64,000 bases of DNA from Piscinibacter sp. XHJ-5 (lineage in GTDB: Bacteria > Pseudomonadota > Gammaproteobacteria > Burkholderiales > Burkholderiaceae_C): the NCBI RefSeq assembly GCF_029855045.1, contig NZ_CP123228.1:5580001-5644000 (forward strand), read 5' to 3'. This document shows positions 31,385-42,421 of this stretch, piece after piece. How positions within the stretch are numbered: position 1 is the first letter of the stretch; every line of letters begins with the position of its first letter. Both the position numbers and the translations under genes were made by a program. The notes under the pieces were generated by a model. It was given only the letters and a program-made list of their open reading frames with translations. It did no database searches and was not told where the DNA came from.

Positions 31385-33006
31385 TGCCCGCCTCCAGTGG
31401 CTTCCGCCCGCAGCCGGAAGCGCTGGAGCTTGCCTGTCTCGGTGCGCGGCAGCGCCGCGCGGAATTCGATGCGCCGCGGGTACTTGTACGGCGCGATCGT
31501 CTGCTTCACATAGTCTTGCAGCGCCTTCGTCATGGCCTCGTCCGGCGCGTGCCCGGCGCGCAGCACGACATACGCCTTCACGACCTGCCCGCGCTCCTCG
31601 TCGGGCACGCCGACGACGCCGCACTCGGCGACCGCGGGGTGCTGCAACAGCACTCCCTCGACCTCGGGCCCGGCGATGTTGTAGCCGCCGCTGACGATCA
31701 TGTCGTCCGTGCGCGCCTGGTAGACGAACCAGCCGTCCGCATCCACGAGGTAGGCGTCGCCGGTGACATTCCATCCGTTCTGCACGTATTGCCGCTGGCG
31801 CTCGTCGGCGAGATAGCGGCAGCCGGTCGGGCCCTTGATCGCCAGGCGGCCGACCTGGCCGCGCGGCAGCGGCTGCAGGTCGTCGTCGAGGATGGCCGCG
31901 GTGTAGCCGGGCACCGGCTTGCCGGTCGCGCCGGGCCGGGCGTCGTCGTCGGTGTGCGAGATGAAGATGTGCAGCAGCTCCGTCGAGCCGATGCCGTCGA
32001 TCATCTCGATGCCGGTGGTGTCCTTCCACAGCCGGCGCGTCGCGGCCGGCAACGCCTCGCCGGCGCTGACGCACTTGCGCAACGACGACAGGTCGCGGCC
32101 CTTCACCGCCGCCGCCATCGCACGGTATGCCGTCGGCGAGGTGAAGCACACGGTCGCTCCGTGCTGCGCGATGGCCGCGGGCAGCACGTCCGGTGTCGCC
32201 TTCTCGAGCAGCACGCTGGCCGCGCCGATCGACAGCGGGAACAGCAACAGGCCGCCGAGGCCGAAGGTGAAGGCCAGCGGTGGGCTGCCGATGAACAGGT
32301 CGTCCGGCGAGGCGCGCAGGTGATGCCGCGGCCAGCACGCGCAGGCGGCCATCACGTCGCGATGGCCGTGCATGGCGGCCTTCGGCGTGCCGGTGGTGCC
32401 GGAGGTGAACGCCATCAGGCAGATGTCCTCCGCGGCGGTACGCACGTTGTCGAACTGCGCCGGCTTGGACAGCGCCCTCGCCTCGAGCCCGTCAGGCGCG
32501 TCGCTGTGGAAGTGCAGCACCTGGCGCAAGGTCGGGCACTGCGGCGCCGACAGCTGCAACTCGCCGGCCAGGCGCTCGTCGCACAAGGCGTGGCTGATCT
32601 CGGCCTTGGCGATCATCTGCGTGAGCTCCTTCGCGCGCAGCAAGGGCATGCTGCCCACCGCCACGCCGCCGGCCTTGACCACGGCGAACCAGCAGGCCGC
32701 GAGCATCGGCGAGTTGGCGCCGCGCAGCAGCACCCGGTTGCCGGGTACCAGCCCCAGGTCCTGCACCAGCACGTTGGCAATGCGATTGGCTTGCGCCTGC
32801 AGATCGGCGTAGCTCCACGACAGCTCGCTGCCGATGAGGCAGCGGCGCTCGCCCTGTCCCTGCTCGACCCAGTGGTCGAGCAGGTCGTGCGCGCAGTTCA
32901 TCTGCGCGGGAAACTGCAGCTCGGGCAGGTCGAAGCGGAACTCGGGCTGCCACTCGGCCGGCGGCATGTGGCGGGCGCAGAAGTCGTCGATGTGGGCGGA
33001 CGTCAT
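31381..33006 (-). CDS. abmG: 2-aminobenzoate (anthranilate)-CoA ligase
   Basis: 541 residues of the acyl-adenylate synthetase family, benzoate-CoA-ligase branch. The ATP-binding [16 protein letters not shown], the [14 protein letters not shown]8 motif and catalytic lysine in [13 protein letters not shown] are intact. In this operon with the fused aminobenzoyl-CoA monooxygenase/reductase, and next to a kynureninase operon that makes anthranilate, 2-aminobenzoate is the most likely substrate; salicylate or benzoate are alternatives. The ATG overlaps the upstream acyl-CoA dehydrogenase stop (ATGA). The gene symbol follows the Azoarcus evansii abm naming and is tentative. Confidence 0.83.
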   Translation of the reverse strand: MTSAHIDDFCARHMPPAEWQPEFRFDLPELQFPAQMNCAHDLLDHWVEQGQGERRCLIGSELSWSYADLQAQANRIANVLVQDLGLVPGNRVLLRGANSPMLAACWFAVVKAGGVAVGSMPLLRAKELTQMIAKAEISHALCDERLAGELQLSAPQCPTLRQVLHFHSDAPDGLEARALSKPAQFDNVRTAAEDICLMAFTSGTTGTPKAAMHGHRDVMAACACWPRHHLRASPDDLFIGSPPLAFTFGLGGLLLFPLSIGAASVLLEKATPDVLPAAIAQHGATVCFTSPTAYRAMAAAVKGRDLSSLRKCVSAGEALPAATRRLWKDTTGIEMIDGIGSTELLHIFISHTDDDARPGATGKPVPGYTAAILDDDLQPLPRGQVGRLAIKGPTGCRYLADERQRQYVQNGWNVTGDAYLVDADGWFVYQARTDDMIVSGGYNIAGPEVEGVLLQHPAVAECGVVGVPDEERGQVVKAYVVLRAGHAPDEAMTKALQDYVKQTIAPYKYPRRIEFRAALPRTETGKLQRFRLRAEATGGGQ

Positions 33007-34163
33007 TGACGGGACTCCTTGAGCAACTCCCTGGCGATGATCAGCTGCTGCACCTCGGTCGCGCCTTCGTAGATGCGCAGCGCACGGATCTCGCGGTACA
33101 GCGATTCGACGATGCGGCCCGAGCGCACGCCCTCGCCGCCGAAAAGCTGCACCGCCGCGTCGATGACCTGCTGCGCGCCTTCGGTCGCCGCCATCTTGGC
33201 CATCGCCGCCTCGCGGGTCACGTTGGCGCCCTGGTCGCGCTGCCACGCCGCGCGGTACGTGAGCAGGGCCGCACTGTCGACGGTGGTGGCCATCTGCGCC
33301 AGCTTGGCCTGCGCGAGCTGGAAATCGGCCAGGCGCTGGCCGAACATGGTTCGGGAGCTCGCGCGCTGCAGCCCCTCGTGCAGCGCGCGGCGGGCAAAGC
33401 CCAAGGCTGCCGCGGCGACCGACGTGCGGAAGATGTCCAGTGTCTGCATCGCGATCTTGAAGCCCTGCCCCGGCTCGCCCAGCCGCTGCGACTTCGGCAC
33501 GCGGCAGCCGGCCAGGCGCAGGCGCGCCAGCGGATGCGGCGCAATCACCTCGATGCGCTCGGCGATCTCGAAGCCTTGCGTGCCGGCATCGACGATGAAG
33601 GCCGAGATGCCGCGCGATCCCGCGCCCTCGCCGGTGCGCGCGAAGAGCACGTAGAAATCGGCGATGCCGCCGTTCGAGATCCAGGTCTTCTCGCCGTCGA
33701 GCACGTACGCATCGCCGTCGTCGCGAGCGGCGCAGGCCATGGCCGCGACGTCGGACCCTGCCTGCGGCTCCGACAGCGCAAAGGCGGCGATGGCTTCGCC
33801 GCGTGCCACCCGCGGCAGATAGCGATCGCGCTGCGCCGGCGTGCCGTGCAGCGAGATCGCGCCGGAGCCCAAGCCCTGCATGGCGAACGCGAAATCGGCC
33901 AGGCCGTGATGCCAGGCCAGCGTCTCGCGCAGCAGGCAGATCGATCGCGTGTCGATGACCTCGGCCGCGCCGCCGTGCCCGGTGCCGGCCACCGCATGGC
34001 GCAGCCAGCCGGCGCGTCCCAGCTGGCCCACCAGCGCGCGGCATTGCGCATCGACATCCCCGTCGGCATGGTGCAGGTTCACTGCCGCCCAGGCGTCGAG
34101 CTCGGCGGCGAGCGCGCGGTGGCGGTCGTCGAAGAACGGCCACTCCAGGTGCTTGCGCTCCAC
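33003..34163 (-). CDS. Acyl-CoA dehydrogenase of the anthraniloyl-CoA pathway
   Basis: 386 residues from a GTG start at 34163 ([22 protein letters not shown]), with GGAG seven bases upstream and 2 bases after the enoyl-CoA hydratase stop. FAD/substrate motifs [30 protein letters not shown] and the C-terminal [21 protein letters not shown] with the usual glutamate are present. It should oxidise a ring-derived or ring-opened CoA thioester during further beta-oxidation-like degradation, feeding electrons to ETF. The exact intermediate is not known. Confidence 0.88.
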   Translation of the reverse strand: MERKHLEWPFFDDRHRALAAELDAWAAVNLHHADGDVDAQCRALVGQLGRAGWLRHAVAGTGHGGAAEVIDTRSICLLRETLAWHHGLADFAFAMQGLGSGAISLHGTPAQRDRYLPRVARGEAIAAFALSEPQAGSDVAAMACAARDDGDAYVLDGEKTWISNGGIADFYVLFARTGEGAGSRGISAFIVDAGTQGFEIAERIEVIAPHPLARLRLAGCRVPKSQRLGEPGQGFKIAMQTLDIFRTSVAAAALGFARRALHEGLQRASSRTMFGQRLADFQLAQAKLAQMATTVDSAALLTYRAAWQRDQGANVTREAAMAKMAATEGAQQVIDAAVQLFGGEGVRSGRIVESLYREIRALRIYEGATEVQQLIIARELLKESRQ

Positions 34164-34165
34164 GC

Positions 34166-35017
34166 TCAATCTCCTTCGAACAAGGGCTTCGTCTTGGCGG
34201 CGAAGGCCTCGTAGGCGCGGCGGAAGTCCTGCGTCATCATGCAGATCGCCTGCGCCTGCGCCTCCGACTCGATCGCCTCGTCGACGCCCATCGCCCACTC
34301 CTGGTGCAGCATGCGCTTGGTCATCGCATGGCCGAAGGTCGGTCCGGCGGCGATCTCGGCGGCCCAGCCGACCGCCTGCGCCTGCAGGTCGTCGACGCGC
34401 GCGATGCGGTTGTAGAAGCCCCACGCCAGCGCCTCGTCGCCGCTCATCGAGCGGCCGGTGAACAGCAGCTCCGACGCGCGGCCCTGGCCGATGAGCCGCG
34501 GCAAGATGGTGCAAGCCCCCATGTCGCACCCGGCCAGCCCGACGCGAGAAAAGAGAAAGGACACCTTGCTGCGCGCCGTGCCGATGCGCAGGTCCGAAGC
34601 CATGGCGATGATGGCGCCGGCGCCGGCGCACACGCCGTCGATGGCCGAGAGGATGGGTTGCGGACACGCGCGCATCGCCTTCACCAGGTCGCCGGTCATG
34701 CGCGTGAAGGTCAGCAGGTCCGGCATGCTCATCCTGGTGAGCGGGCCGATGATCTCGTGCACGTCGCCGCCCGAGCTGAAGTTGCCTCCCGCGCCTTGCA
34801 TGACGACGGCGCGAACGTCGTCGGCCTGCGCCAGCGTGCGGAACAGGTCGCGCATCTCGGCGTACGACTCGAAGGTCAGCGGGTTCTTGCGTTCCGGGCG
34901 GTCCAGCGTGATGACGCCGACCTTGTCGTGCACCGACCAGCCCACGTGCTGTGTCGTGATGTCGACGCCGCTGCGCCGGTTGCCACCGATCAGGTGTGAG
35001 TCCATCGGACGGGTCAT
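34166..35017 (-). CDS. Enoyl-CoA hydratase/isomerase family protein
   Basis: 283 residues of the crotonase fold: [18 protein letters not shown], the oxyanion-hole segment [14 protein letters not shown], then [26 protein letters not shown] and the second glycine-rich region. It fits hydration or hydrolytic ring opening of the cyclohexene-carboxyl-CoA intermediate. The ATG at 35017 overlaps the last base of the MarR gene stop region, so translation is coupled, and the next gene begins 2 bases after the stop. Reaction order within the pathway is inferred. Confidence 0.88.
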   Translation of the reverse strand: MTRPMDSHLIGGNRRSGVDITTQHVGWSVHDKVGVITLDRPERKNPLTFESYAEMRDLFRTLAQADDVRAVVMQGAGGNFSSGGDVHEIIGPLTRMSMPDLLTFTRMTGDLVKAMRACPQPILSAIDGVCAGAGAIIAMASDLRIGTARSKVSFLFSRVGLAGCDMGACTILPRLIGQGRASELLFTGRSMSGDEALAWGFYNRIARVDDLQAQAVGWAAEIAAGPTFGHAMTKRMLHQEWAMGVDEAIESEAQAQAICMMTQDFRRAYEAFAAKTKPLFEGD

Positions 35018-35547
35018 CAGGCTTTCTCCTTCTTCTTTCGGGCGGGCAGCGGCACTTCGATGGCCGCGAGATGACGTTTCAAGCCGGCCAGCAGGCCGTA
35101 GACCTGGGTCTTCTCGTCGGCGCTCCAGCCGGCGAAGAGCTCGATGACCCACTGCTCGTGCACCGCCGCCATGCGGCGGAACTGCCGCCGGCCGGCCGGC
35201 GTGAGCTGCACCGCGAAGGCGCGGCGGTCGCTGGGGTGCGGCGCGCGCTTGACGAGGCCCTCGGCCTCCAGCTGGTCGGTGATGCCGGTGATGTTGCCGC
35301 CGGTCACCATCAGCCGCTGCGACAGCTCGCCCATCGTCAGCCCGTCGGGCTCGCGCTCGAGCTGCGCCAGCAGGTCGAAGCGCGGGAGGGTCGTCGCGAA
35401 CTCGCTGCGCAGGCGGTTGCGCACCACGCTCTCGACGCGCGTCGTGCAGGCCAGCAGGCGCAGCCACAGCTTCAGCGCCTGGTGGTGGTCGTCGATCACG
35501 CGCGACTCGAGGTCGGCGGTGCGATCGTCGTCGAAGGCAATGCTCAC
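35017..35547 (-). CDS. MarR-family regulator of the anthranilate-CoA operon
   Basis: 176 residues from GTG at 35547, which overlaps the SDR stop (GTGA). The winged helix reads [61 protein letters not shown], with the DRR wing signature of MarR proteins. MarR regulators in aromatic-CoA operons often respond to the CoA thioester. A likely binding site is the inverted repeat at 38750-38767 in the divergent promoter region. Autoregulation from within the operon would follow. Confidence 0.9.
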   Translation of the reverse strand: MSIAFDDDRTADLESRVIDDHHQALKLWLRLLACTTRVESVVRNRLRSEFATTLPRFDLLAQLEREPDGLTMGELSQRLMVTGGNITGITDQLEAEGLVKRAPHPSDRRAFAVQLTPAGRRQFRRMAAVHEQWVIELFAGWSADEKTQVYGLLAGLKRHLAAIEVPLPARKKKEKA

Positions 35548-36332
35548 ATCACCTCCCCGCCCGCCACCGCGATCGCCTGGCCGGTGATCGCCGCCGAGTC
35601 GCGGCGGCACAGCCACAGCACGGCCTGCGCGACCTCGTCGGGCTGGATGAGCCGGCGCTGCGGATTGGCGGCAGCGAGCTCGGCACGCGCGGCCTGGGCG
35701 CTTCGCCCGGTCTTGGAGGCAATCTTCGCGATCGCGTCCTCGACGATCGCGGTCTCGGTGTACCCCGGGCACACCGCGTTCACGGTCACGCCCTTTTGTG
35801 CCACCTCCAGCGCCAGCGCGCGTGTCATGCCGAGCACGCCGTGCTTGGCGGCGCAGTAGGCGGCGACGTAGGCATAGCCCTTGAGCGCCGCGGTGCTCGC
35901 GACGTTGACGATGCGGCCGAAGCCGCGCTCGACCATGCCCGGCAGCACCTGCTGCGTGCAAAGGAAGGCGCCGGTGAGGTTGACGTCCAGCGTGCGCTGC
36001 CACACCGCCTGGGAGGTGCGGGTGAACGGCTGGCTTTCGACGGCGCCGGCGTTGTTGACGAGGATGTCGACGGGCGACAGCAGGGCCACCGCCTCGAAGG
36101 CGGCGCGCACGCTGTCGGCGCTGGCCACGTCCACCGTGGTGGCGAATGCGCCCGGCAGCGACGCGAGCTGGGCGCGGATGCGCGCTTCGTCGCGGCCCAT
36201 CAGCGTCACGTGCGCCCCGGCGCCGTGCAGCGCGGCGGCGATCGCGGCCCCGATGCCGCTGCCGCCGCCGGTCACCACTGCGTGCAGTCCGTTCATGTCG
36301 ATCTTCCTCGGCAAAGCGCCGGTGTGGTCCAT
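35544..36332 (-). CDS. SDR family dehydrogenase (probable 3-hydroxyacyl-CoA dehydrogenase of the pathway)
   Basis: 262 residues, classical short-chain dehydrogenase: cofactor motif [11 protein letters not shown] near residues 21-31, NNAG, catalytic Ser in [10 protein letters not shown] and YCAAK tyrosine-lysine pair. NAD(P)-dependent oxidation of a hydroxyl on the ring or the 3-hydroxyacyl-CoA intermediate is expected; the A. evansii abm cluster carries a comparable dehydrogenase. The start MDHTGALP at 36332 overlaps the upstream monooxygenase/reductase stop (ATGA); MNGLHAVV twelve residues in is an alternative. Confidence 0.85.
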   Translation of the reverse strand: MDHTGALPRKIDMNGLHAVVTGGGSGIGAAIAAALHGAGAHVTLMGRDEARIRAQLASLPGAFATTVDVASADSVRAAFEAVALLSPVDILVNNAGAVESQPFTRTSQAVWQRTLDVNLTGAFLCTQQVLPGMVERGFGRIVNVASTAALKGYAYVAAYCAAKHGVLGMTRALALEVAQKGVTVNAVCPGYTETAIVEDAIAKIASKTGRSAQAARAELAAANPQRRLIQPDEVAQAVLWLCRRDSAAITGQAIAVAGGEVM

Positions 36333-38698
36333 CACACTCCCTGGGCGAGGTTCGCCTGCTCCTGCGGCGTCAGCCCGGCGGACTGTGCCGCGAGCTGGCG
36401 CTCGCGCTCCAGGTTGCGCTCGAGCTGGCTCTTGCCCGAGAGGTATTGCCGCGGCCAGTCGGCGCCGATGCCGCTGGTGTGGCCGAGCTTGGCCGCCTCG
36501 AGCAGCGTCCATGCCGGATTGGCCAGATGCGGCCGGGCGATCGCGCACAGATCGGCCCGCCCCGCGGCGACGATGCTGTTCACGTGATCGGCTTCGAAGA
36601 TGGCGCCGACGGCCATCGTCGCGATGTCGACCTCGTTGCGGATCGCATCCGCGAACGGCGTCTGGTACATGCGGCCGTACACCGGCTGCTGCGCCTTGCT
36701 GACCTGGCCCGAGGACACGTCGATGAGGTCGGCGCCCGCCTGCTTGAACGCCCGCGCGATGGCGATCGCGTCTTCCGGCGTGTTGCCGCCTTCGACCCAG
36801 TCGTGCGCGGAGATGCGCACCGACATCGGCTTGTCGTCCGGCCATGCCGCGCGCATTGCCCGGAACACCTCCAGCGGCCAGCGCAGCCGGTTCTCCAGTG
36901 AGCCGCCGTAGGCGTCGGTGCGCTGGTTGGTGAGCGGTGACAGGAACGCCGACAGCAGGTAGCCGTGCGCGCAGTGCAGCTCCAGCCAGTCGAAGCCGGC
37001 CTCGAGCCCGCGCCGGGTCGCCGCGACGAATTCGGCGGTGACCCGGTCCATGTCGGCGCGCGTCATCGCGCGCGACCAGTCGCTGACGCCGTCGAGGTAC
37101 TGCTGAGGCGAGGCCGACAGCAGCGGCCAGTTGCCCGATTCGAGCGGCAGGTCCTCGCCCTCCCACGGCACGCGCGTCGAGCCCTTGGCGCCCGAGTGGC
37201 CGAGCTGCAGCGCGATCTTCGCGGTGGTGCCGCTGTGCACGAAGTCGACGATGCGCTTCCAGGCGGCCGTCTGATCGTCGTTCCACAGGCCCGTGCAGGC
37301 CGGCGTGATGCGCGCCTCGGGCGACGGACAGGTCATCTCGGTGAAGACCAGGCCAGCGCCGCCAAGCGCCCGCGCGCCGAGGTGCACGAGGTGGTGATCG
37401 GTCGGCAGCCCGTCGACGGCGCTGTACTGCGCCATCGGCGAGACGACGACGCGGTTCTTCAACGTGAGCCCGCGCAGGCGGAACGGCGTGAACATCGGCG
37501 GCACGCCGGCCGGGATGTCGAGGCCGGAGCGCTCGGCGATCCATCGCTCGAAGCCGCCCAGGTAGCCCGCGTCGCGCTGGCGCAGGTTCTCGTGCGAGAT
37601 GCGCTGCGAGCGCGTCAGCAGCGAATAGGCGAACTGCTCGGGCGCCAGCTTGGCGTGGCGCTCGACGTTCTCGAACCACTCGGTCGAGTTGCGCGCGGCG
37701 TTCTGGATCTTCAGCACCTCGACGCTGCGGCGCGCCTCGTAGTCGTGCAAGGCCGTGGTGATATCCGCTGGATGGGCGGCCAGGCTGGCGGCCAGGTCGA
37801 TCGCGTCTTCCAGCGCGAGCTTGGTGCCCGAGCCGATCGAGAAGTGCGCGGTGTGCGCCGCGTCGCCCATCAGCACGACGGGCGTGCGCCCGTTCGCGCC
37901 GCCTGCGGGATGGATCCAGGTGCCGCAGACGACTCGCGGGAAGCGGATCCACTGAGCCGAGCCGCGCAGGTGCGCCGCGTTCGACATCAGCGCATGCCCG
38001 TCGAGGTACTTCGCGAACAGCCGCTCGCAGAAGGCGATGCCCTCTTCCTTGCTCATGTCGGCCAGGCCGGCGGCGCGCCACACGGCCTCCGGCGTCTCGA
38101 CGATGAAGGTGGAGGTGTCCTCGTCGAAGCGGTAGGCGTGCGCCTGGAACCAGCCCCACTCGGTCTTCTCGAAGGCGAAGGTGAAGGCGTCGAAGAGCTT
38201 GTGCGTGCCGAGCCAGACGAAGCGGCACTCCCGCAGGTCGATGTCGGGGCGGAAGGCGGCGGCGTACTTGGTGCGGATGCGGCTGTTGAGGCCGTCGGCG
38301 GCAACGATGAGGTCGGCGTCGATCGCGGAGTCGTCGGTGACGTCCGACTCGAAGCGCAGCGTCACGCCCAGCTCGGTGCAGCGCTCCTGGAGGATGTCGA
38401 GCAGCCGGCGCCGGCCGATGCCGCAGAAGCCATGGCCCGACGAGACGATGCGCCGACCCTGGAAATTGACCTCGATGTCGTCCCAGTGGTTGAACGCGTC
38501 GAGGATCTGCGTTGCCGTCTTGATGTCGGCGCGCTGCAGCGCGGCCAGCGTCTGGTCGGAGAAGACGACCCCCCAGCCGAAGGTGTCGCCGGCGCGGTTG
38601 CGCTCGAGCACCGTCACCTCGTGCGACGGGTCGTGCTTCTTCATGAGAAGGGCCAGGTACAGGCCGGCCGGGCCGCCGCCGATGCAGGTGATTCGCAT
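36332..38698 (-). CDS. abmA: Fused 2-aminobenzoyl-CoA monooxygenase/reductase
   Basis: 788 residues, two enzymes in one chain. The N-terminal FAD monooxygenase has [17 protein letters not shown] at the start and [21 protein letters not shown] further on. From about residue 395 ([25 protein letters not shown]) a complete Old-Yellow-Enzyme-like reductase domain follows ([16 protein letters not shown]). This layout is that of 2-aminobenzoyl-CoA monooxygenase/reductase, which hydroxylates and reduces the ring in one step, and also of salicylyl-CoA 5-hydroxylase-oxidoreductase. The neighbouring kyn operon favours anthraniloyl-CoA. It is first in the operon, behind the promoter at 38736-38764. Confidence 0.88.
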   Translation of the reverse strand: MRITCIGGGPAGLYLALLMKKHDPSHEVTVLERNRAGDTFGWGVVFSDQTLAALQRADIKTATQILDAFNHWDDIEVNFQGRRIVSSGHGFCGIGRRRLLDILQERCTELGVTLRFESDVTDDSAIDADLIVAADGLNSRIRTKYAAAFRPDIDLRECRFVWLGTHKLFDAFTFAFEKTEWGWFQAHAYRFDEDTSTFIVETPEAVWRAAGLADMSKEEGIAFCERLFAKYLDGHALMSNAAHLRGSAQWIRFPRVVCGTWIHPAGGANGRTPVVLMGDAAHTAHFSIGSGTKLALEDAIDLAASLAAHPADITTALHDYEARRSVEVLKIQNAARNSTEWFENVERHAKLAPEQFAYSLLTRSQRISHENLRQRDAGYLGGFERWIAERSGLDIPAGVPPMFTPFRLRGLTLKNRVVVSPMAQYSAVDGLPTDHHLVHLGARALGGAGLVFTEMTCPSPEARITPACTGLWNDDQTAAWKRIVDFVHSGTTAKIALQLGHSGAKGSTRVPWEGEDLPLESGNWPLLSASPQQYLDGVSDWSRAMTRADMDRVTAEFVAATRRGLEAGFDWLELHCAHGYLLSAFLSPLTNQRTDAYGGSLENRLRWPLEVFRAMRAAWPDDKPMSVRISAHDWVEGGNTPEDAIAIARAFKQAGADLIDVSSGQVSKAQQPVYGRMYQTPFADAIRNEVDIATMAVGAIFEADHVNSIVAAGRADLCAIARPHLANPAWTLLEAAKLGHTSGIGADWPRQYLSGKSQLERNLERERQLAAQSAGLTPQEQANLAQGV

Positions 38699-38735
38699 GG
38701 GATCCGATCTCGCCAGGGACTACAGTCGTGTCCTT

Positions 38736-38764
38736 ACTTTAGGCTGTGATATTTGAGATGTCAA
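38736..38764 (-). promoter_or_regulatory. Sigma-70 promoter of the anthranilate-CoA (abm) operon
   Basis: On the minus strand TTGACA (38764-38759) and TAAAGT (38741-38736) are separated by exactly 17 bases, a near-consensus promoter. The start of transcription would lie about 30 bases before the abmA ATG at 38698. The -35 is inside the inverted repeat at 38750-38767. Confidence 0.7.
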
Positions 38765-38767
38765 ATA
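38750..38767. promoter_or_regulatory. Inverted repeat, candidate MarR operator between abm and kyn operons
   Basis: TATTTGA, a GATG spacer and TCAAATA form an 18-base inverted repeat in an otherwise GC-rich region. It covers the -35 of the abm promoter and lies 62 bases upstream of kynB, so a bound MarR protein could block the abm operon and possibly also affect the divergent kyn operon. Confidence 0.6.
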
Positions 38768-38829
38768 ATATCCGGTGTGCGGAATAACCGACACCACGCC
38801 GGCGCAGCCGGTGCTAACGTGAGGCCGCC

Positions 38830-39459
38830 ATGACGACGAAAAGACTCTGGGACATCTCGCCGCCCATCGCGCCGGAGTCGCCGCTGTTCCCGGGCGACGA
38901 GCCCTACTCGCAGCGCTGGACGGCGCGCATCGGACCCGGCTGCCCGGTGAACCTGAGCGCGATCACGATGTCGCCGCACATCGGGGCGCATGCCGACGCG
39001 CCCCTGCACTACGCCGACGGCGAGCGCGCCATCGGCGCGGTCGGGCTCGAGCCCTACCTCGGGCCGTGCCGAGTCATCCACGCCATCGGGCGCGGACCGC
39101 TGATCCGGCCCGAGCACCTGGCGCATGCGGTCGAGGTGCTGCCGCCGCGGGTGCTCGTGCGCACCTGCGCCGCCGCGCCGACCGCCTGGTCGCCCGACTT
39201 CGCGTCCTTCGCGCCCGAGACGCTGATCTGGCTCGCCGGCCTGGGCGTGAAGCTGGTGGGCATCGACAGCCAGTCGGTGGACCCGGCCGACAGCAAGACC
39301 CTCGACAGCCACCAGGAACTGCTGCTGCACGACCTGCGCGTGCTGGAAAACCTCGTGCTCGACGGCGTGCCGGCGGGTGACTACGAGCTGATCGCCCTGC
39401 CGCTCAAGCTGACGCAGGCCTGCGCCAGCCCCGTGCGCGCGGTGCTGCGCGAACTTTGA
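38830..39459 (+). CDS. kynB: Kynurenine formamidase
   Basis: 209 residues of the cyclase-like metal-dependent hydrolase family. The zinc-binding [12 protein letters not shown] gives H50, H54, D56 and H60, and the start [25 protein letters not shown] is typical of bacterial KynB. It hydrolyses N-formylkynurenine to kynurenine and formate, the second step of the oxidative tryptophan pathway. It is the first gene of the kyn operon, divergent from abm, and kynU begins 17 bases after its stop. Confidence 0.93.
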   Translation: MTTKRLWDISPPIAPESPLFPGDEPYSQRWTARIGPGCPVNLSAITMSPHIGAHADAPLHYADGERAIGAVGLEPYLGPCRVIHAIGRGPLIRPEHLAHAVEVLPPRVLVRTCAAAPTAWSPDFASFAPETLIWLAGLGVKLVGIDSQSVDPADSKTLDSHQELLLHDLRVLENLVLDGVPAGDYELIALPLKLTQACASPVRAVLREL

Positions 39460-39476
39460 CCACCCGACGACAACCC

Positions 39477-40745
39477 ATGGACCGACAACGCTGTGCCGCC
39501 CTCGATACCGAAGACCCGCTCGCGCCCCTGCGCGTGCAGTTCGAGCTGCCCGAGGGCCTGATCTACCTCGACGGCAATTCGCTGGGCGTGCTGCCCAAGG
39601 CGGCCGCCGACCGCGTGCAGCAGGTGGTGCGCGAGGAATGGGGCCGCGACCTGATCCGCAGCTGGAACACCGCCGGCTGGATCGACATGCCGCGGCGCAT
39701 CGGCGACAAGATCGCGACGCTGATCGGCGCCGGCGAGAACGAGGTGGTGGTGGCCGACTCCACCTCGGTGAATCTGTTCAAGGTGCTCAGCGCTGCGCTG
39801 AACCTCGTGCGCGAGCGGGATCCGCGTCGCAAGCGAATCGTGTCGGAGCGCCACAACTTCCCGACCGACCTCTACATCGCCGAAAGCCTGGCGCGCGAGC
39901 GCGGCCTCGAGCTGCGCCTGGTCGAGGCCGACGACATCGAGGCGCAGCTCGACGACACGCTGGCCGTGCTGATGCTCACGCACGTCAACTACCGCACCGG
40001 CCGTATCCATCCGATGAAGCAGCTGAGCGACGCCGCGCATGCCGCCGGCGCACTGGTCGTCTGGGACCTGTGCCATTCGGCCGGCGCCGTGCCGGTCGAC
40101 CTCAACGGCGGCGGCGCCGACTTCGCGGTCGGCTGCGGCTACAAGTACCTGAACGGCGGACCCGGCGCGCCGGCCTTCGCCTGGGCGCATGCGCAGCACA
40201 CGAAGCGCATGGACGCCGGCCAGCTGTGGCAGCCGCTGTCCGGCTGGCTCGGCCACGCGGCACCGTTCGACTTCGTGCCGCACTACCGGCCCGCCGCGGG
40301 GGTGTCGCGCTTCATCTGCGGCACGCCGCCTGTGCTCGCGATGGCGGCGCTCGAGTGCGGCGTCGACACCGTCCTGGCCGCGCAGTCGCTGGGCGGCATG
40401 CAGGCGCTGCGCCGCAAGTCGCTCGCGCTGACCTCGCTGTTCATCGACCTGGTCGAGCGCCGCTGCGCCGGACATGGCCTCGACCTGCACACGCCGCGCG
40501 AACCCGAGCTGCGCGGCAGCCAGGTGAGCTTTTCGCGCGCCGAGGGCGGCTACGCCATCGTGCAGGCCCTCATCGAGCGCGGCGTGATCGGCGACTTCCG
40601 CGCGCCCGACCTGCTGCGCTTCGGCTTCACGCCGCTGTACACCCGCTTCGTCGATGTGTGGGACGCGGTGGAGCATCTGGTACAGGTGCTCCACAGTGGC
40701 GAATGGCGCGAGGCGCGCTTCAACCAGCGAGCGGCAGTCACATGA
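39477..40745 (+). CDS. kynU: Kynureninase
   Basis: 422 residues from ATG at 39477; an upstream in-frame TTG overlapping the kynB stop is a possible alternative. A PLP aminotransferase-like fold with [10 protein letters not shown] near the N-terminus, [31 protein letters not shown] and the PLP lysine K223 in [16 protein letters not shown]. It cleaves kynurenine to anthranilate and alanine. The product feeds the neighbouring CoA-ligase operon. The stop overlaps the kynA start (ATGA). Confidence 0.95.
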   Translation: MDRQRCAALDTEDPLAPLRVQFELPEGLIYLDGNSLGVLPKAAADRVQQVVREEWGRDLIRSWNTAGWIDMPRRIGDKIATLIGAGENEVVVADSTSVNLFKVLSAALNLVRERDPRRKRIVSERHNFPTDLYIAESLARERGLELRLVEADDIEAQLDDTLAVLMLTHVNYRTGRIHPMKQLSDAAHAAGALVVWDLCHSAGAVPVDLNGGGADFAVGCGYKYLNGGPGAPAFAWAHAQHTKRMDAGQLWQPLSGWLGHAAPFDFVPHYRPAAGVSRFICGTPPVLAMAALECGVDTVLAAQSLGGMQALRRKSLALTSLFIDLVERRCAGHGLDLHTPREPELRGSQVSFSRAEGGYAIVQALIERGVIGDFRAPDLLRFGFTPLYTRFVDVWDAVEHLVQVLHSGEWREARFNQRAAVT

Positions 40746-41584
40746 CACATGACACCCAGAAGATCGTCGCCGACGAGGGCGCACAGCTCGACTTCAGCCG
40801 CGACATGAGCTACGCCGACTACCTGCACCTCGACGAGGTGCTGAATGCACAGCATCCACTGTCGCCCGATCACAACGAGATGCTGTTCATCGTGCAGCAC
40901 CAGACCAGCGAGCTGTGGATGAAGCTGATGCTGCACGAGCTGGCCGCCGCGGTGCGACGGGTCGCGGACGACGAGCTCGGCAGTGCGTTCAAGATGCTGG
41001 CCCGGGTGAGCCGCATCATGGAACAGCTGGTGCATGCCTGGGACGTCCTCGCGACGATGACGCCGCCGGAGTACTCGGCGATCCGCCCATACCTCAGCAA
41101 CAGCAGCGGCTTCCAGAGCTGGCAGTACCGCTGCGTCGAATTCATGCTGGGCAACAAGAACGCCGCCATGCTCAAGCCGCACTCGCACCGGCCCGACATC
41201 CTGGCGCGCGTCGAGGCCGCCTGGCGCGCGCCGTCGCTGTACGACGAATCGCTGCGGCTCCTGGCGCGCCGCGGGTTTCCGGTGCCCCTCTCGCATGTGG
41301 AGCGCGACTGGACCCAGCCCTATGCCGTCAGCGACGAGGTCGAGCAGGTGTGGCTCACCGTGTACCGCGATCCGAACAAGCATTGGGACCTGTACCAGCT
41401 CGGCGAGGAGCTGACCGACCTGGAAGACGCCTTCCGGCTCTGGCGCTTCCGCCACGTGACCACCGTGGAGCGTGTCATCGGCTTCAAGCGCGGCACCGGC
41501 GGCACCAGCGGCGTCGGCTATCTGCGCAAGATGCTCGACGTGGTGCTGTTCCCCGAGATCTGGAAGCTGCGCACCGACCTCTGA
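40742..41584 (+). CDS. kynA: Tryptophan 2,3-dioxygenase
   Basis: 280 residues, the bacterial size for homotetrameric haem-dependent TDO. Active-site segment [16 protein letters not shown] (distal histidine H53), [17 protein letters not shown] and the proximal haem ligand H238 in [25 protein letters not shown] are conserved. It opens the tryptophan indole ring to N-formylkynurenine, the first step of the pathway. It overlaps kynU by four bases, giving kynB-kynU-kynA order in one operon. Confidence 0.96.
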   Translation: MTHDTQKIVADEGAQLDFSRDMSYADYLHLDEVLNAQHPLSPDHNEMLFIVQHQTSELWMKLMLHELAAAVRRVADDELGSAFKMLARVSRIMEQLVHAWDVLATMTPPEYSAIRPYLSNSSGFQSWQYRCVEFMLGNKNAAMLKPHSHRPDILARVEAAWRAPSLYDESLRLLARRGFPVPLSHVERDWTQPYAVSDEVEQVWLTVYRDPNKHWDLYQLGEELTDLEDAFRLWRFRHVTTVERVIGFKRGTGGTSGVGYLRKMLDVVLFPEIWKLRTDL

Positions 41585-41588
41585 AGCC

Positions 41589-42407
41589 ATGCTGCTGCGC
41601 CACGCGCCTGCCGGACCGCTGGGCTGCCTCGTCGACAGCCTCTGGTACAGCGAGCGCGGCGCGCTGCCGCACACGCGCGAGCGAAGCCTTCCCACCGGCT
41701 GCGCGGACATCGTCGTGCCGCTGCTGCAAGACCACGTGCTGCGCTACGACAGCGAGCGCGACCTCGTCGCGCGTCGTCTTCACGGGGCCATCGTGCAGGG
41801 TGCCGGCGACCGCTACTTCGTGCGCGGCACCGGGGGCGCGTCGGTCGTCGTCGGCGTGCACTTCAAGCCGGGGGGCGCCGCCGCTTTCTTCGGCGGCGCA
41901 TTGCCGGCGCTGCGCAATCGCGCCGAAATGCTCGAAGACCTGTGGGGCGCGTCGGCACGCGAGCTGCGCGAGCGTCTGCAAGCCGCCGCCTCGCCGCATC
42001 ATGCGCTGCGGGTGCTTGCGCGGCACCTGATGCAGCGCCTGGCCGATGCACCGGCGCCAGATCGGCTGGCCGCGTTCGCGATCGACGCTTTCGGCCGGGA
42101 TCCGGCGCGAGCACGGGTGCAGGCGGTGCAACAGCGCAGCGGGTGCACGCCGGCGCAGTTCATCCGCCGCTTCGAGCAGGCGGTGGGAATCACGCCGAAG
42201 CGCTATGCGCGCGTGCTGCGGCTCGGCGCCCTGCTGCCGGCGATTGCGCGCTGCGGACCGCGCGACTGGGCGCAGCTCGCCGCCGGCGCCGGCTACTTCG
42301 ATCAATCCCACCTCATCCGCGAATTCCGCGAGCTGGCCGGCGTGACGCCCGGCAAGTACTCGCCTGTGCAGCCCGACCAGCCGACGCACGTGGCGCTGGC
42401 TCGCTGA
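41589..42407 (+). CDS. AraC-family regulator with DUF6597-like N-terminus
   Basis: 272 residues. The N-terminal half (PLGCLVDSLWYSERG, then RSLPTGCADIVVPL and VVVGVHFKPGGAAAFFG) looks like the DUF6597 sensor domain; the C-terminal half is an AraC HTH (RVQAVQQRSGCTPAQFIRRFEQAVGITPKRYARVLRLGAL, DQSHLIREFRELAGVTPGKY). It starts 4 bases after the kynA stop, so it may be co-transcribed with the kyn operon or reflect juxtaposition. Two VOC genes follow; regulation of these is equally plausible. Confidence 0.83.
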   Translation: MLLRHAPAGPLGCLVDSLWYSERGALPHTRERSLPTGCADIVVPLLQDHVLRYDSERDLVARRLHGAIVQGAGDRYFVRGTGGASVVVGVHFKPGGAAAFFGGALPALRNRAEMLEDLWGASARELRERLQAAASPHHALRVLARHLMQRLADAPAPDRLAAFAIDAFGRDPARARVQAVQQRSGCTPAQFIRRFEQAVGITPKRYARVLRLGALLPAIARCGPRDWAQLAAGAGYFDQSHLIREFRELAGVTPGKYSPVQPDQPTHVALAR

Positions 42408-42421
42408 AAAAATCTCCAAGA

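Noticed and set aside
36332..38698. Salicylyl-CoA 5-hydroxylase as the function of the fused enzyme
   Set aside because: The domain architecture permits it, but the adjacent kynurenine pathway makes anthranilate and no gentisate ring-cleavage or thioesterase gene is present. Kept as an alternative, not the main call.
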